From NCBI RefSeq assembly GCF_000237925.1, contig NC_031498.1:24521738-24585737 (forward strand): a stretch of DNA of 64,000 nucleotides, given 5' to 3'. A program made the translations under genes and the position numbers. The notes under the pieces were generated by a model. It made no database searches, was not told the origin of the DNA, and worked only from the letters and a program-made list of their open reading frames with translations. This document shows positions 33,770 through 45,900 of the stretch, piece by piece (position 1 is the first letter of the stretch; each line of letters starts with the position of its first letter). The stretch is from Schistosoma mansoni. Lineage: Eukaryota > Platyhelminthes > Trematoda > Strigeidida > Schistosomatidae.

Positions 33770-33925
33770 AGTAATGGAAACCATTACACGACTTTTGTCC
33801 TATTTCGAACCTGTCAGTTAAATTTACCTGCATCCCAGTGTTGATGTTCACACTGAGACTCGAATCCAGTAACCTTCGCTTCGAACACAACTCATTATCC
33901 ACTGAACCATTACGGGATAATTTAA
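33770..33925 (-). mobile_element. Degraded Smalpha SINE at right-arm end
   Basis: Mirror copy of the SINE at 25940-26110. Its outermost 3' end (33766-33780) differs, which marks the limit of arm identity. Confidence 0.7.
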
Positions 33926-35473
33926 ATCCCTTCTAATATTAATATGAAAAAGATCAGTGATTTGGATATAAAAATTATAAACTATTGAGTTTTGTAAATT
34001 CGAATCTAATTTCAGATCATTTGGTTTACGCAACCAAGTTATATTTCAAAACCACCAAAGGAAGTGTAGAAATACATAACTGGCTACTAAGTTGTTAAAT
34101 ATGCTTTATTCAGCCTGTAGCTCTTCTAGAGTTACTGCTGGTCCCATGTAGCTACGGAAATGAGGAGATACAACTTGACGGTGCTCGGAGTCAGCGAAGC
34201 CCATTGAACACAAGCTGGGCAGCTAGGGCTAGGTTCGGGAAGGATACTGCTGTACTCCGGTCACGAAGAGATAAGTGCTTTACACAATCAGGGCGTTGCT
34301 GTAATGCTGTCCAAAGAAGCACGAAATACGCTTATAGGATGGGAATCTCATGGATCTAGGATCATCAAAGCATCCTTCCGAACAAAGAATATGGGAACCA
34401 TAATGAACTTTTTCCAGTGTTATTCACCCACCAATTATAACAGCGCAGACGATAAAAGTCAGTCTTACGAGAGGCTGTTGTCAGTCGTAGAGGAGTTCCC
34501 GTGAAGGGACCTGGCCATTCTGATAGGATACCTAGACACCAATGGAAGACGTGAGAACCAGAAGAGAAGCTGACATAACTTCAGATCACCACCTGGTTGT
34601 GACTGAAATGAAACTGAAGCTAAAGAAACACTGGAAAACTGGCGAAACAGCATTATAAAGGTTTAGTACAGACTTCCTTCGAGATACTAACAAACTCAAG
34701 CAATTCAAGATAGCGCTCAACAACAGATTCTGAGCCTCACAATATCTACTGAAAGAAGAAGAAACTACTATGGAGTGTAATTGGAAAGAGATCAAGAAAG
34801 CACTAATTTCAACAGGTCAGGAGACTCTGGAACTCAAGAAATACCGTCATAAGGAATGGATCTCTATGGGAAACCTGAACAAGATTTAGGAAGGGAAGAA
34901 CAAAAGGACAGCAATCAATTACAGTTGAACGAGAGCAGAGAATGCCAAGGTATAAACAAACTCATAAAGGCAAACAAGATAGTGAAGAGAAGGATTATAG
35001 CCGACAAGCGGAAGACCCAGCAGCGACAACAGAAATTGCTGTGAGTGAAGGAAATGCGAGACAGATACAATATAACAAAATAACCTGATTCTGAAAAAGT
35101 AGGCACACGCCATTTTTAAAGGCATGATCTATAATTTACAAAATTGTTTCACATATAAGATGTTTTTCAAGTAGGATTGGTATATGCATGAAATCAATAA
35201 AGATAAAAGACAGTTCATTTGTGCAGATATCTCAGAGAGTTGATAAATAGGTTTGTGTTTTAGTATTGCACTATGAATGCAGATTTTATGATGTCTCAAA
35301 AATGGTATTGTGTCCAACATGCAACCATGGGAAACGCGCATCTGAACCAAACAAGTAACAGTTGATTAAGCATACATATATAAACACTACTTTGTTTAGC
35401 GACAACTGATATTCTTTAGTTATGATGTGATTGTCAACTGAGCCAATTGGTATCACGATGATAAATACTGACA
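33781..35473 (-). repeat. Right arm of 1.69-kb inverted repeat
   Basis: Reverse complement of 24393-26085, colinear over its full length. Its RTE family 2 endonuclease-linker part reads on the plus strand at 34121-34876. The 7.7 kb between the arms contains the confident MUS81 exons and the nested gene. Confidence 0.95.
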
Positions 35474-35779
35474 ATGAAATATGATTTACGCTGCATTGTA
35501 TGTTAATCATGCTTGTAAATATTAGTCATATGACTATAAATTAAAAGTTGAATAACCTGTTTGTCGTACGTCTAAATTGAAATCACTGTGTATTTTATTT
35601 AAACTTGTTTAAGCCTATGATGGTAATCAAAAAGAAAGGATACGCAAAATATATTTGTTTTCGAAAGATTTCGTCCATGCTGGAAGGAGTTCTTTACGAA
35701 AGCTATTGGTCTCTGAATCACGATATACTGATAAATCTGACTGATTCTGTTATCATAATCAGTTGGGAAAATCTTGATA

Positions 35780-37765
35780 TTGCATAAAAATCTACAATTT
35801 TCCGAGCTACAAACTGACCGACACGAAGAATGTTTCTGGAAATTTCACAACCGGCACACGTTAACAGCAAGCTTGGCCAACGAACATAGCCGTCTTTTAT
35901 ACGTCACTGACGTGAATACGAAAGTTCGATACCTCGTCTATACTGGAGCAGAAATCAGCGTTCTTCCAGCGATTTCTGACGACAAACGGCACGAAGTGGT
36001 TTTAAACTTACCCGTGTAAACTGGTAACCAATGGTAAAGTTTAGTAAGCGGTACTTCTATGTGAACATATGTTTACTCAAACCCATTCACTGGATTTTCG
36101 TTGTTGCAGATGTATCTATGCCAACCATTGTTATAGACCTGCTACAGTATCATGATAAAGTCCTTTCGAGACGGTTGCTAGACACTGAATCGAGGCATAG
36201 TACTTTCTGCAGGGAACTCCTAGACATATATTGTGCTGCGCGGCACTTTCAACACTCTGACGGTCGAGAATTCACTCTTTCCACCGATCACAAACTTCTT
36301 ATCTTCTCTTTAAGCTCATCTTCATACAAGTACTCCCCTCCAGAGTCTCAATAACTGGACTACATCTCGCAATTTACTTAAGATATACAACACATTTCTG
36401 GAGCAAACAGTGTCGTACCAGACCCCTTGTCTCGTATAACTTCCTTGAAAAGTTTCCTAATAGTCGAACTTCTTAAACTCGCCCAGCCTTAAAAAAACGA
36501 CACTGATCTTTAGCAAGAGTTATCCTCAACAACCCTGAAGCTGCGGACTAAACAGATGGGAACAGGTAGGGAAACCTTGTTATGCGACACATCTACAGGT
36601 AGGGACCGCACAATTGTGCCGATACATTATGAACGCAACGTCTTCAATATACTGCACAAACTTTCTCATCCAGGTGTGCGTGCAACCACCAAGCTCACAG
36701 CAGAACGATTTTGCTGGCCTGGTATGAATGAAGATGTGAGATAGTGGACGCGCTCCTGTGTAAGCTGCCAGAAATCTAAGGTTATTCGACACAACAAATG
36801 TCCCTTAGGCTCATTCAAATCCCCGATGCTCGCTTCGACCACGTTCGTCTGCATTTGGTAGGACCCTTACCAGATTCAAATGGATACTCTTATCTTTTAA
36901 CCTGCGTAGACCGCTTCACTCGATGTACAGAAGCCGTACCTATTAAGGACATTACTGCTGAGACAGTGGCCCGCGCCCTCGTCGAATGATGTGTAGCAAA
37001 CTTCGGCTGCCCTCACTCCAGACCGTGGACGCTAGTTCGAATCCGGACATTTCCGTCACTACACTACTGAGAATCACTTGCATCCGAACGACCGCCTACC
37101 ACCCACTAGCAAGTGGGCTGGTTGAGCGCTTCCAACGACAGCTGAGAGCTCCCACATCAGCTGCTAAAGTTTCACAGTAAACCGACACTCTTTTACCCGC
37201 TTAAACCGGCATTTGCAATGCAGTGTAAGCCGACGTTGAATACACAACAGCTCAAATCGTCTATGGAACGACACTCCAACTTCCAGGAGAATTCGCGTAT
37301 CCTTCATCTTCCTCAAGGAATATGGATCTGAACTCTTTATCAAGCAGGCTTGAAAACACACTGCGTTCAGTCTAATCTGTTGTCAATCGACGACAGTCAA
37401 CTGATCATTTCGTTCAGCCAGTCCTACGATATAGTGCACACGTCTTTGTACGTTGCGACTCCGATGACCTGTCGAAACGGCATTCGAATAACCCTTTTAA
37501 GTCCTTCAGCGTGAACCCAAGTACTATATCATCGATGAGAACGGAACTAACGATAGCAGCAGCATCGATTGCTTCAAAGCCTCGTGTTTAGAAGGAAACG
37601 CAATTCGTTTCAATTTTCCCTCGGCACAATCGAAGGACACGAGTCTCACAATTGTATCATCAGCAATCACGATGACACTGCGTTGGTATCTAACGACCGT
37701 CTTAAAACAACACGTTCTCGAAGAAAAGTATGGATTCCAGAACGCCTAAGCGTCCACTGCACGTA
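35780..37765 (+). mobile_element. Ty3/Gypsy LTR retrotransposon fossil, CsRn1/Kabuki-like
   Basis: Recognised pol parts, in order, are a retroviral-type aspartic protease region (near 35920-35960), an RNase H region (near 36200-36440) and an integrase region with zinc-finger and core-like stretches (near 36600-37150). The wording resembles the trematode CsRn1 group. It is broken, with many breaks, and looks old. No LTR pair was recognised around it, and no gag was assigned. Confidence 0.75.
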
Positions 37766-39109
37766 AGACACTAAATAACATTTTGTTTCGTCTCGATTTT
37801 TCTTCGTATTATGTTAAATGTACTTGTTAAATTACTTGAATATATAGTCATTAAAAAACCCATTTTCGTTTGTTAATATGCTTGATCATATGTTTGTATA
37901 TTTTTTTTCAAAAAAGCTAAGAAAGTCATTCTGTAAAAGTCGCTTCTGAACATAGAGAGGTATCAGAAGAGTGTTCACCAACGACAAACTAGCTGTATTT
38001 AAACTTCTGGTTGACCACGTCTTAGGGTCATCACTACCCCATTAGAGAGATCAGTGATCTTGAACGGTAAATAACGCCTAAAATCAATAGCTCTGTAAGT
38101 CTTCGACATTTGATGATGACCACATTGGTTTCAATGGACTCACCTAGCTGAAGGCACTCGGTCACGCATCTGCATCAGACCACGGGTGGAAATTACATTC
38201 CCAACTTTTCCTACAACCACTAGCCAGTTAGAATCAGTCACTTCAAGATATATTGTTAACCTATCAAATATATCTTCGCTCCTGACTTTTGATTGAAAGT
38301 AGGTTGGCACGTTTCGATTAGAGGGGTGTTACTTGCTACATTATTGTGAAACTCCAAATACCTGTACTTCACTTTCCTGATCTCTGTCATTGTCAGGTCA
38401 AATTAACGGAACCAAATTTAAACCAAAGTTCGTTATTGAGTGAATTCAAACCAGTTTGAAAAAAGTTGAGAAGTAATAAATCTATCGAAGTGTCCAAAAT
38501 CACCCAATAGAGATGCGCACAAAATCGAAGTTAACAAAGCTACGATTTGTTTAGCATAGCGGTTCTTCATTAAATAATATACAAAAATTAGTTACAGACC
38601 TCAACTTGTGAGGTGTCTCTTGCATTTTTTTGTCTGAAATAAAAGTCTCTGGTAGTGTGAAATGACAGTCGTTATGTCTAAAATTGATAACGGTTTATCA
38701 GCAAGCGAAAATTAAACTGACAGCAAGCATTATAGAAATTGCTAAGTTTAATCAAGGATTAAAGGATTGCACAAATTTGTGAATAGCTGCTACGAATATT
38801 GATATGAAGTAATTATAATGATAAATACAACAAGCGTTATAAGTATATGTAAATATTTCAGAATATTACACGACAGACTTGCGTTACAACATAAGCGTAG
38901 AAATTGCCAGAAATATAGCTATTCACTGAATACTAATAAGTAGTGTAAAACAATACGAAAAAGGGTTGATAGGTAGCCAATAAGGACCGAGAGCGTTAAA
39001 CCAACCTCAAAACATGTGTTTTGGCACGTTTAAGCCATAGATAAGCTTGCAGCTAAAGAAGTTGGAATTTAGAGGACTAAGTAGCATTGTTCATCTAAGA
39101 GTGAAATAT

Positions 39110-39590
39110 TCCACAAGCCTTTTATTCACAACCAGGCTACATCCCAAGTCTCTAAAGCCCGTAGACTTATTGGGTTTATCAATCATAATTTCCTTCTAAA
39201 GGCATCAAAAATGAATCCGTATATGGTATGTATTCGCTCCTTACTGGAATACTACCCGGTTATATTCAGTTGCATGAGTTCTCCAAACCGCCAGAAAGTT
39301 GAGAAAATTCAATACCAGTCCTCAAAGCTGCTCACTCCAAATCTATCATATAAAGATAGGTGTGAAACATGAAAGCTGGATCCCTTATGATTAAGACTAA
39401 TTAGACCTAACTTTACCTTTTTGAAAATTCTATGTAAGAAAACTAAAGTAAATTATAGTACGTTAAAATTTGTTAAAGATAGTGATTATAACCTTAGGGA
39501 TGACGATTTTGTACTAAATATCTAGAGAACATCTAGCAAATTAAAGTCAACTTTCTCTATCCCACGCTACACAAGTCTATGTAAGAAGTG
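39110..39590 (+). mobile_element. CR1-like LINE, C-terminal polymerase remnant
   Basis: SKARRLIGFINHNFLLKASK, SLLEYYPVIFS, then NRQKVEKIQYQSSKLLTPN follow the region just after the polymerase in CR1/Jockey LINEs ('A-R-LGF-...-LEY---VW-...-E-VQRR-T'). Several frame changes are present. It is probably unrelated in position to the CR1-like piece at 31340-32490. Confidence 0.6.
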
Positions 39591-40523
39591 ATCAGTAAAC
39601 ACCCGGCTGAGTCAAACGCTTACCGGATTTAAATCTTCCGTAAACTGATTTATGGACGAATCCGGAATTCCCTACATGCTCGGTGGAGCTCACCTAAGCT
39701 AAACTACATTTAACGATGAGCCACGCAACATATAACCTTGTGAATCAATAATCCGTTGGCACTTGGAGGCCACGTCACAAACGTCAAATATTTAACCCTC
39801 GAATAGCCTCTGTAATTTCACACTGCATCTGTTGCAGTCTCAACACAGAGCTTCATTTATTTTCTTTTATTTTATACTTTGCATTCCTTTTTCATAACTA
39901 CTAAGTAAATATTTCTCCTGTGTTTTCTTTTTATCTCCGCAATATGCTGTTTAACTATGGATGGCGCTGCACACATTTGGCGTTAGAAATACTTTGGAGC
40001 ACGACTCAATAAAACTCGATGAAATAATGACAGGACCTTAATCATGAACCTTCGAAACATATATAATCACACATATCAAATAATTATGTCTGAAAGTTTA
40101 CATGCTATTGTCTAAATTGCATTTCGATGCGATACTTAACATATTTTATGGAATTTCCAGTTCAGTTCGTAGACAGTTAACTCACTAACCTTATGAATGT
40201 AACTCAAATATTGTCGATCGTAAGAAGCTCAGAATATCCTAAACTATTATGAGTTTCTTCTTCTTCATGTTCTACTAGTTTAAAAATATTTCTTTTTATT
40301 GTTACTAGCATTCAAAATGTTTTTTCGTTTGCTTATAGTCTTACTCATAAATTTTAAAACCCTAAACTCTGCTTTCATATTCTTTAGTGAGCTATCTGTC
40401 CCTAATATCTCGTAATCACATATTGTCTGACATGTATCTTATAACTCATGCCATTAGTTAACTTCATAGCAGTATGATTTACTAACTGGATGTCTAACTC
40501 ACAATACAAAACTTCTAGCTGTC

Positions 40524-40689
40524 TGTGATGTTTAAATAAATCAATGACTTCTTCGTATTGATGACTGTTGTAATTTTGAATTCCAAATACAAAACATTCG
40601 TTCGGGCTCATCTAATACTTCTTGATTACATTGAGTTATTCCTGGGATTACTAGTTTGTACTATAATTCAAATACTTCTAATTATCATA
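40524..40689 (+). repeat. Left LTR of gag-only element
   Basis: It starts TGTGATGTTTAAATAAATC and ends TTATCATA. It is 166 bp, very short for a Gypsy LTR. Confidence 0.85.
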
Positions 40690-42452
40690 TTGGCGTCGCG
40701 ATTGAGCCTGTAATGGAACGGTTGGATACAAATTCAGATTTTAATGCTTTTGAGGAGTACATGGAGAGGTTCGAAATCTGGGCTTTGACCAAGGAAGATG
40801 ATGAAGATTTTAATATTGTGGCCCATTTCCTTACATTCATCGGAAAAGAAGCATACAGCCTTATAAAGATTTTGGCACTTCCAGACAAACCGATTTCACT
40901 TCCCTATGCAACTTTCAAGCAACTACTGTTGGATCATGTAAAGTATACAAATTCCGAATGCGGTAAGAGAGAAAAATCCGATAAAATGACTCGCCAGAAC
41001 TTCAGGAATTCCACTTTAATAAGTCGTCGCAGTTCGATGCGTAATCAAAGTTATTCAGATAATACTTCATTGAGCTGTGAAACAGTCCATGATGATGAGC
41101 ACGAGTTTAGTAAATGCTTGTTCTGCGGCAAGTTTCACCCATGTAATTCACGTATATTTCGTAATTCTAAATGCTTTAAGTGTGGTATAACTGGACACAT
41201 TCAGTCAGTTTGTAATACCATGGTTCATTTCGCTGAAAGTAATGCTAAGATGGATGCTTCTAATGATCAGTTATCTTTATCTAGAAGAGGTATAACGTTA
41301 TATAACAGTCCAGAGTTGAACGAAACCCAGAGTCATTGGGAGACGAAAATTCCCAACCAACCAACTTATCAGATTTCTCATGTTATTGTACCAAATATGG
41401 TTTGTCGTGATAATTCACATACTTCTGATGGAATTTCTTACAACTCTGAGAACAAAATGTTGAATGAGTCAAATCATGATCAAAAACCAGATTCAGTCGT
41501 GGTAGATGCTGGATTCCCTGATGATCCACTATTCTCTAATGAAACTTATTCAATCAGAGGAAAATATTTCAGAGAAATCGAATTCTGATATCATGCCAAG
41601 TGTCAGTGGTCCTCGCAATCAATTTATCTCTAATGATATTCCTAATGAATGTGACAAATATGTTCCTAATGAGTCGAACTCTAGTCACATTTCTGATGTT
41701 CTTGTATCAGATGTTGCATATTCTCACGAACAATGTGTTTCGAGTAGAATCCCTAGTCAGTGGTACGATGAATCAGATGGGAAAGCAAAATTTCCTGAAG
41801 CAACCAGAGAACCAGTTTGCCCAGAAGTGAAGTTTGCACAGACAGAGAATCCAAATCAAGTCCAAGATTATCCTAATGAATATGAGGCAGATGAATGTTT
41901 TCTATTCGATTGTTTCGCAGGTAAATCAAGCCTAATTGAATCACATGTGTTAATTACATATATCAATGCATATCCATCTGTATATTCTAATATGAATAAC
42001 AAAAAGTATGTGTATCATGATTTTTATTCAAGTCAAAGTCACATGATGGAATACCTCAAATCATATATCAGTGTTTATTCCCAAATACTCACATGCAGTA
42101 GTCGATGCGTAAGATTTGAGAAGATAATGCAAATTGGGAACGTCATATTGGCTAAAACATTGCGAAGTAAGGACCCAACATTATTTCGTGGGGGGGGATA
42201 TTGTTGGAAAGTCCATGATGCAAATTCTAAATATCAATGGTTTCACTACACAACCGACATGCTGATTGTATACAATTCCAGAACCCAGGTGAGTCTGTTC
42301 CAATTTCGGTTGTTAATTCTAATACTAATGAGTGCATTCTAGATAATACAGAGTCTACATCCAATACACCGTCGGACAGATGTAAGATGAACTTAAGAAG
42401 AAGACGAGCAATCGATTACAGACACTTACACTCCAATTCGAGCTGTGGCGGA

Positions 42453-42618
42453 TGTGATGTTTAAATAAATCAATGACTTCTTCGTATTGATGACTGTTGT
42501 AATTTTGAATTCCAAATACAATACATTCGTTCGGGCTCATCTAATACTTCTTGATTACATTGAGTTATTCCTGGGATTACTAGTTTATACTACGATTCAA
42601 ATACTTCTGATTATCATA
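42453..42618 (+). repeat. Right LTR of gag-only element
   Basis: Same limits as the left LTR with a few substitutions. The target duplication CTGTC follows at once. Confidence 0.85.
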
Positions 42619-42623
42619 CTGTC

Positions 42624-43844
42624 TCATTTACTTGTAACATGGAACTAGTAGTGATAGTGTATTCCAACAAGGTGTGAAACATAGAGCTTAGATTAAGGCA
42701 ATATTCATACATACCACAAACGGTAAAGATCCTAACGTCGAAAAAGAAGGATGTGGCGTCATTGATTAGCGAACATGATGAGGAGACGACCTCAATCAAC
42801 TCATATCTGTAGGGTAGAACATTTTGTTTAATTACGGCTCCTTACAGTCTAATGGGTTATCACGATCCATCGGCATTGATGCTAATTTCTTATGCTATAT
42901 ACATCTTTGACTCATGTCTGTAACCTTGAATTTGTTTTACTCCATACTGAGAAATTCTATTGCACGAAAAACTGGACAATTACGCTAAATAGTTCTTTCG
43001 CAGCTCTACAAAAGTTATAGCAACAAAAACGAGTTATAAAACTTTTGGCGAAAAAGAAGCTATTTGATGTCCGGACACTGTTTTCCTTACTGAATTTCGA
43101 AAATACGCATAACTAAAATTTCAGCTCTTTTAAATCACTTCCATTTCTTATAATCCTTCGTTCATTAAACGACATAATTTAGCTTGTTTACTTCAACCTG
43201 TTGAAACGTACTTGCTTAGAAATGGACCTAATAAAAGAGAATGAGTCTTTGAAGTAATGCTGATATATCTTGTGGATTGAACGCTAATTGTTATTTATGA
43301 TCGTCGCTGATTGTTATGTCGGGATCATTTAACACTTATACTTGTAAAACTAGTAATTCCTGCAATCCCCACAACGCGAAAAGAAGAACACAAAGACTGG
43401 TAAAAGTGAAGATTTATTAATTCCAAAACATGACGACGACTCTTTTCGAAAATACACTCGTTTATATATTGATTCATACACCTATTTTGATTATTAATTA
43501 GAATAAAATCACATATATAAAAAATACTTGCAGTTATAAGAAATCATATACTGAGTATAGTACATGTTAACTTAATACAAGAATAACGTATGTTATACAG
43601 AATAAAATGTCGTACAGGAAAACAAAACAAATACCACAGGGAGTAATCACCACATTGAATTAAAACGGAGTTATTGTTGAACAAAAGTCATAATGAGTAA
43701 ATCAATCTAATTTTGACTTTTCATCATATCATATCATATACCTTAATTATTCCATCGCAACTTACTAAACTTCACCAGCCATGAACTCTATCCTTCCCGC
43801 TTCTCACCCTTTCCTTTTACCCTCCCTTCGTCAAGATTATAGTG
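42624..43844. other. No recognised feature
   Basis: AT-rich sequence between the gag-only element and an RTE 3' end. Only short frames. Confidence 0.5.
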
Positions 43845-44525
43845 ACATACTACCGGCTTCCTGGTCTAGGTCCTTGAGATGATGCAAAACAGTGGTTTGA
43901 AACGTTATCAGACATCGTTTATGATGGAAGCTAGTCACGATCCTACTGTAAATTACTTTTACTTTCTTCATAAAAATGAACGTAACTTTTTCAATCGAAA
44001 GAATTCTTTCTGGTTATATTTTCGCTAGCTGCTCTGCTCCTCCAGTTATTATTATTATTTCACACTCATACACTAATTCTTGTTCTTTGTTGTGTGGTGT
44101 GCGTTGCTTATATCCACATAAGTAGTATATAATGATGGTCAGGTGTAGGATTTATTTCAAGAGAAGATCGATAACGAAAGAACGGGAGCGAAATGCGATT
44201 GGTATGAAAAGGCATGAACAATGAAATCAGAGACGATGGACTGATATTTGCAGAAGGAACAGCCAAGACTGAGACAATTGATTGATAGTTTGCAAATTAA
44301 TTGTTTACTGTATGGTTGTCAGATTTTAGTGAGATATTGCGTAAATTTGTGCTGAAATACGTTCGATTGTCCGCACTCGTGTTCGTGTTCACTTCAGTTG
44401 TCCTTTTATTGTACGAAATTTACATTGTCTATCTTCTTACAACCTCATTGATGTTGTTTGGCGCATATGTATTCGGTGTCCCCCTGTACCAATGTTTATG
44501 TGCTCAAATAAATCAATCAATAATA
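43845..44525 (+). mobile_element. RTE family 1 3' end with a foreign insert
   Basis: The coding end (from CCTGGTCTAGGTCCTTGAGA) and 3' UTR follow 8012-8280. A stretch of about 350 bp of another repeat (44105-44455) interrupts them. The family 1 terminus GCGCATATGTATTCGGTG and an AAATC tail then close the copy at 44461-44525. Confidence 0.7.
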
Positions 44526-45114
44526 AACCACCGAAAATATATGACTAAGCTCTGAGCCATCACTAATACCTTTGAGATTTATCTGGGATCACTGTCAGGA
44601 AGCACAAAATAATACGTTAAAGTTGGATTTACTCGACATTATTCAAAAGCCCGAACACCAGTTGTAGAGATAGTTAGTAGTAAAAATCTCAATCAGTTGA
44701 ACCCGCTCTATCTTGTTATATACCATAACTCATTGTTCTTTATTACTATATTCCCTTATCTGAAGGCTCTAACCACATTTCACTAAAGCAACAGTAGCTA
44801 GTATGAGTCTTATCTACTAATAACCTATAAGTTATCATACCTTTGTCTGTTTCACCACAAACTGTTAAGCATTGTTTAGGGTTTATGTCCAAATGTCTTG
44901 CTGCTCCTTTGTATATCTTTTTAAGTATTAGGCTCTCAGTGCACAGCTATGGAGCTCACGCTAGAAACAAACATAACGTGCGCTTCTTAGGTTACAATTC
45001 ATACCAAGCGATCTTTACATCTATTTTTTAACTACTATAATCTCTTTAAACTGTTGTATTGTATAAATGCTTAGTGTGACCAGAATTCTAACACAGCAAT
45101 GCCGAGTTTGGTTT

Positions 45115-45900
45115 TGCTGCACGTTTCCTATGGTTTCATTGCCTCCAAACTATTAGCTTCTGTCATACTCCGTAGATTGTTCAAAACCCGAGAAAGATTG
45201 ACTTTAGAGGAGCAGGCTGGTTTTCGTTCTGGTCGACGATGTATTGATCATATCTTCACCCTCCACCAAATGTTAGGACATCGTCATACTTATCACAGGC
45301 CAACAATCGTAGTGTTTCTTGATATCAGGGCTGCCTTCGATTCGTTGGACAGGACTGTTCTCTGGGATTGTCTATTGAAGAAGGGTGTGTCTGAGAAGTT
45401 TATTAACATCTTAAAGGCCCTGTATACAAATACCTCAGGCAGAATGCGGGCATACAACCACATGTCTCCATTGTTCCATTCAACCAGTGGGGTTAGGTAG
45501 GGTTGCCCGATCTCACCATTTCTCTTCAACTTTGCCATCGATGACATTCTGAAAACAGATCTGACGGATGTAAATAACGGCGATGTGAATCTTTTGCCTG
45601 GAGAAAGACTTCTCGACCTTGGATATGCGGATGATATTGTCTTACTGTGCGATAATGCCCAAGCCATGCTATCTTCACTTAATCAGTTGGCGATCAGTGT
45701 CCGCATGTTCGGTATGTGCTTTGCACCTTCGAAGTCCGAAGTACTCCTACAAGACTGGCAGTATTCTAATGAAAGAGAGCTGCATATGACTGGCTTCTGT
45801 TGGTCCTTCATGACTCCCTGATTGGGGTTGTAGAGATGGTGCAACACAGTGGCTAGAGACGTTGTCAGATATGCATCAGAATAGAAGCCAGTGGAGAGCA
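45115..45900 (+). mobile_element. RTE family 1 reverse transcriptase fragment with internal deletion
   Basis: It matches 6805-7425 of the long copy (EEQAGFRSGRRCIDHIF, VFLDIRAAFDSLD, YADDIVLLCD). It then jumps about 540 bp to the equivalent of 7970-8095. The join lies at TATTCTAATGAAAGAGAG, where both sides share ATGAAAGA-like sequence. Both ends are truncated and a stop lies in the middle. Confidence 0.85.

Larger units (their letters stand above)
35474..40518. other. Mostly old element debris and unassigned sequence
   Basis: Around the Gypsy fossil and the CR1-like remnant, 35474-35779, 37766-39109 and 39591-40518 show no coding block that I can name. Confidence 0.4.
40524..42618 (+). mobile_element. 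Short LTR retrotransposon (Gypsy-type, gag-only), fossil
   Basis: Two 166-bp LTRs about 97% alike bound the element, and a 5-bp target duplication CTGTC (40519-40523 and 42619-42623) fixes its ends. A tRNA-primer-type site beginning TGG follows the left LTR directly. The interior is gag-like with one CCHC zinc knuckle (CFKCGITGHIQSVC). No pol was recognised, so it is broken or non-autonomous, with about one or two breaks in the gag-like part. The LTR similarity suggests a fairly recent insertion. The gag wording matches a repeated schistosome family that I recall. Confidence 0.85.
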
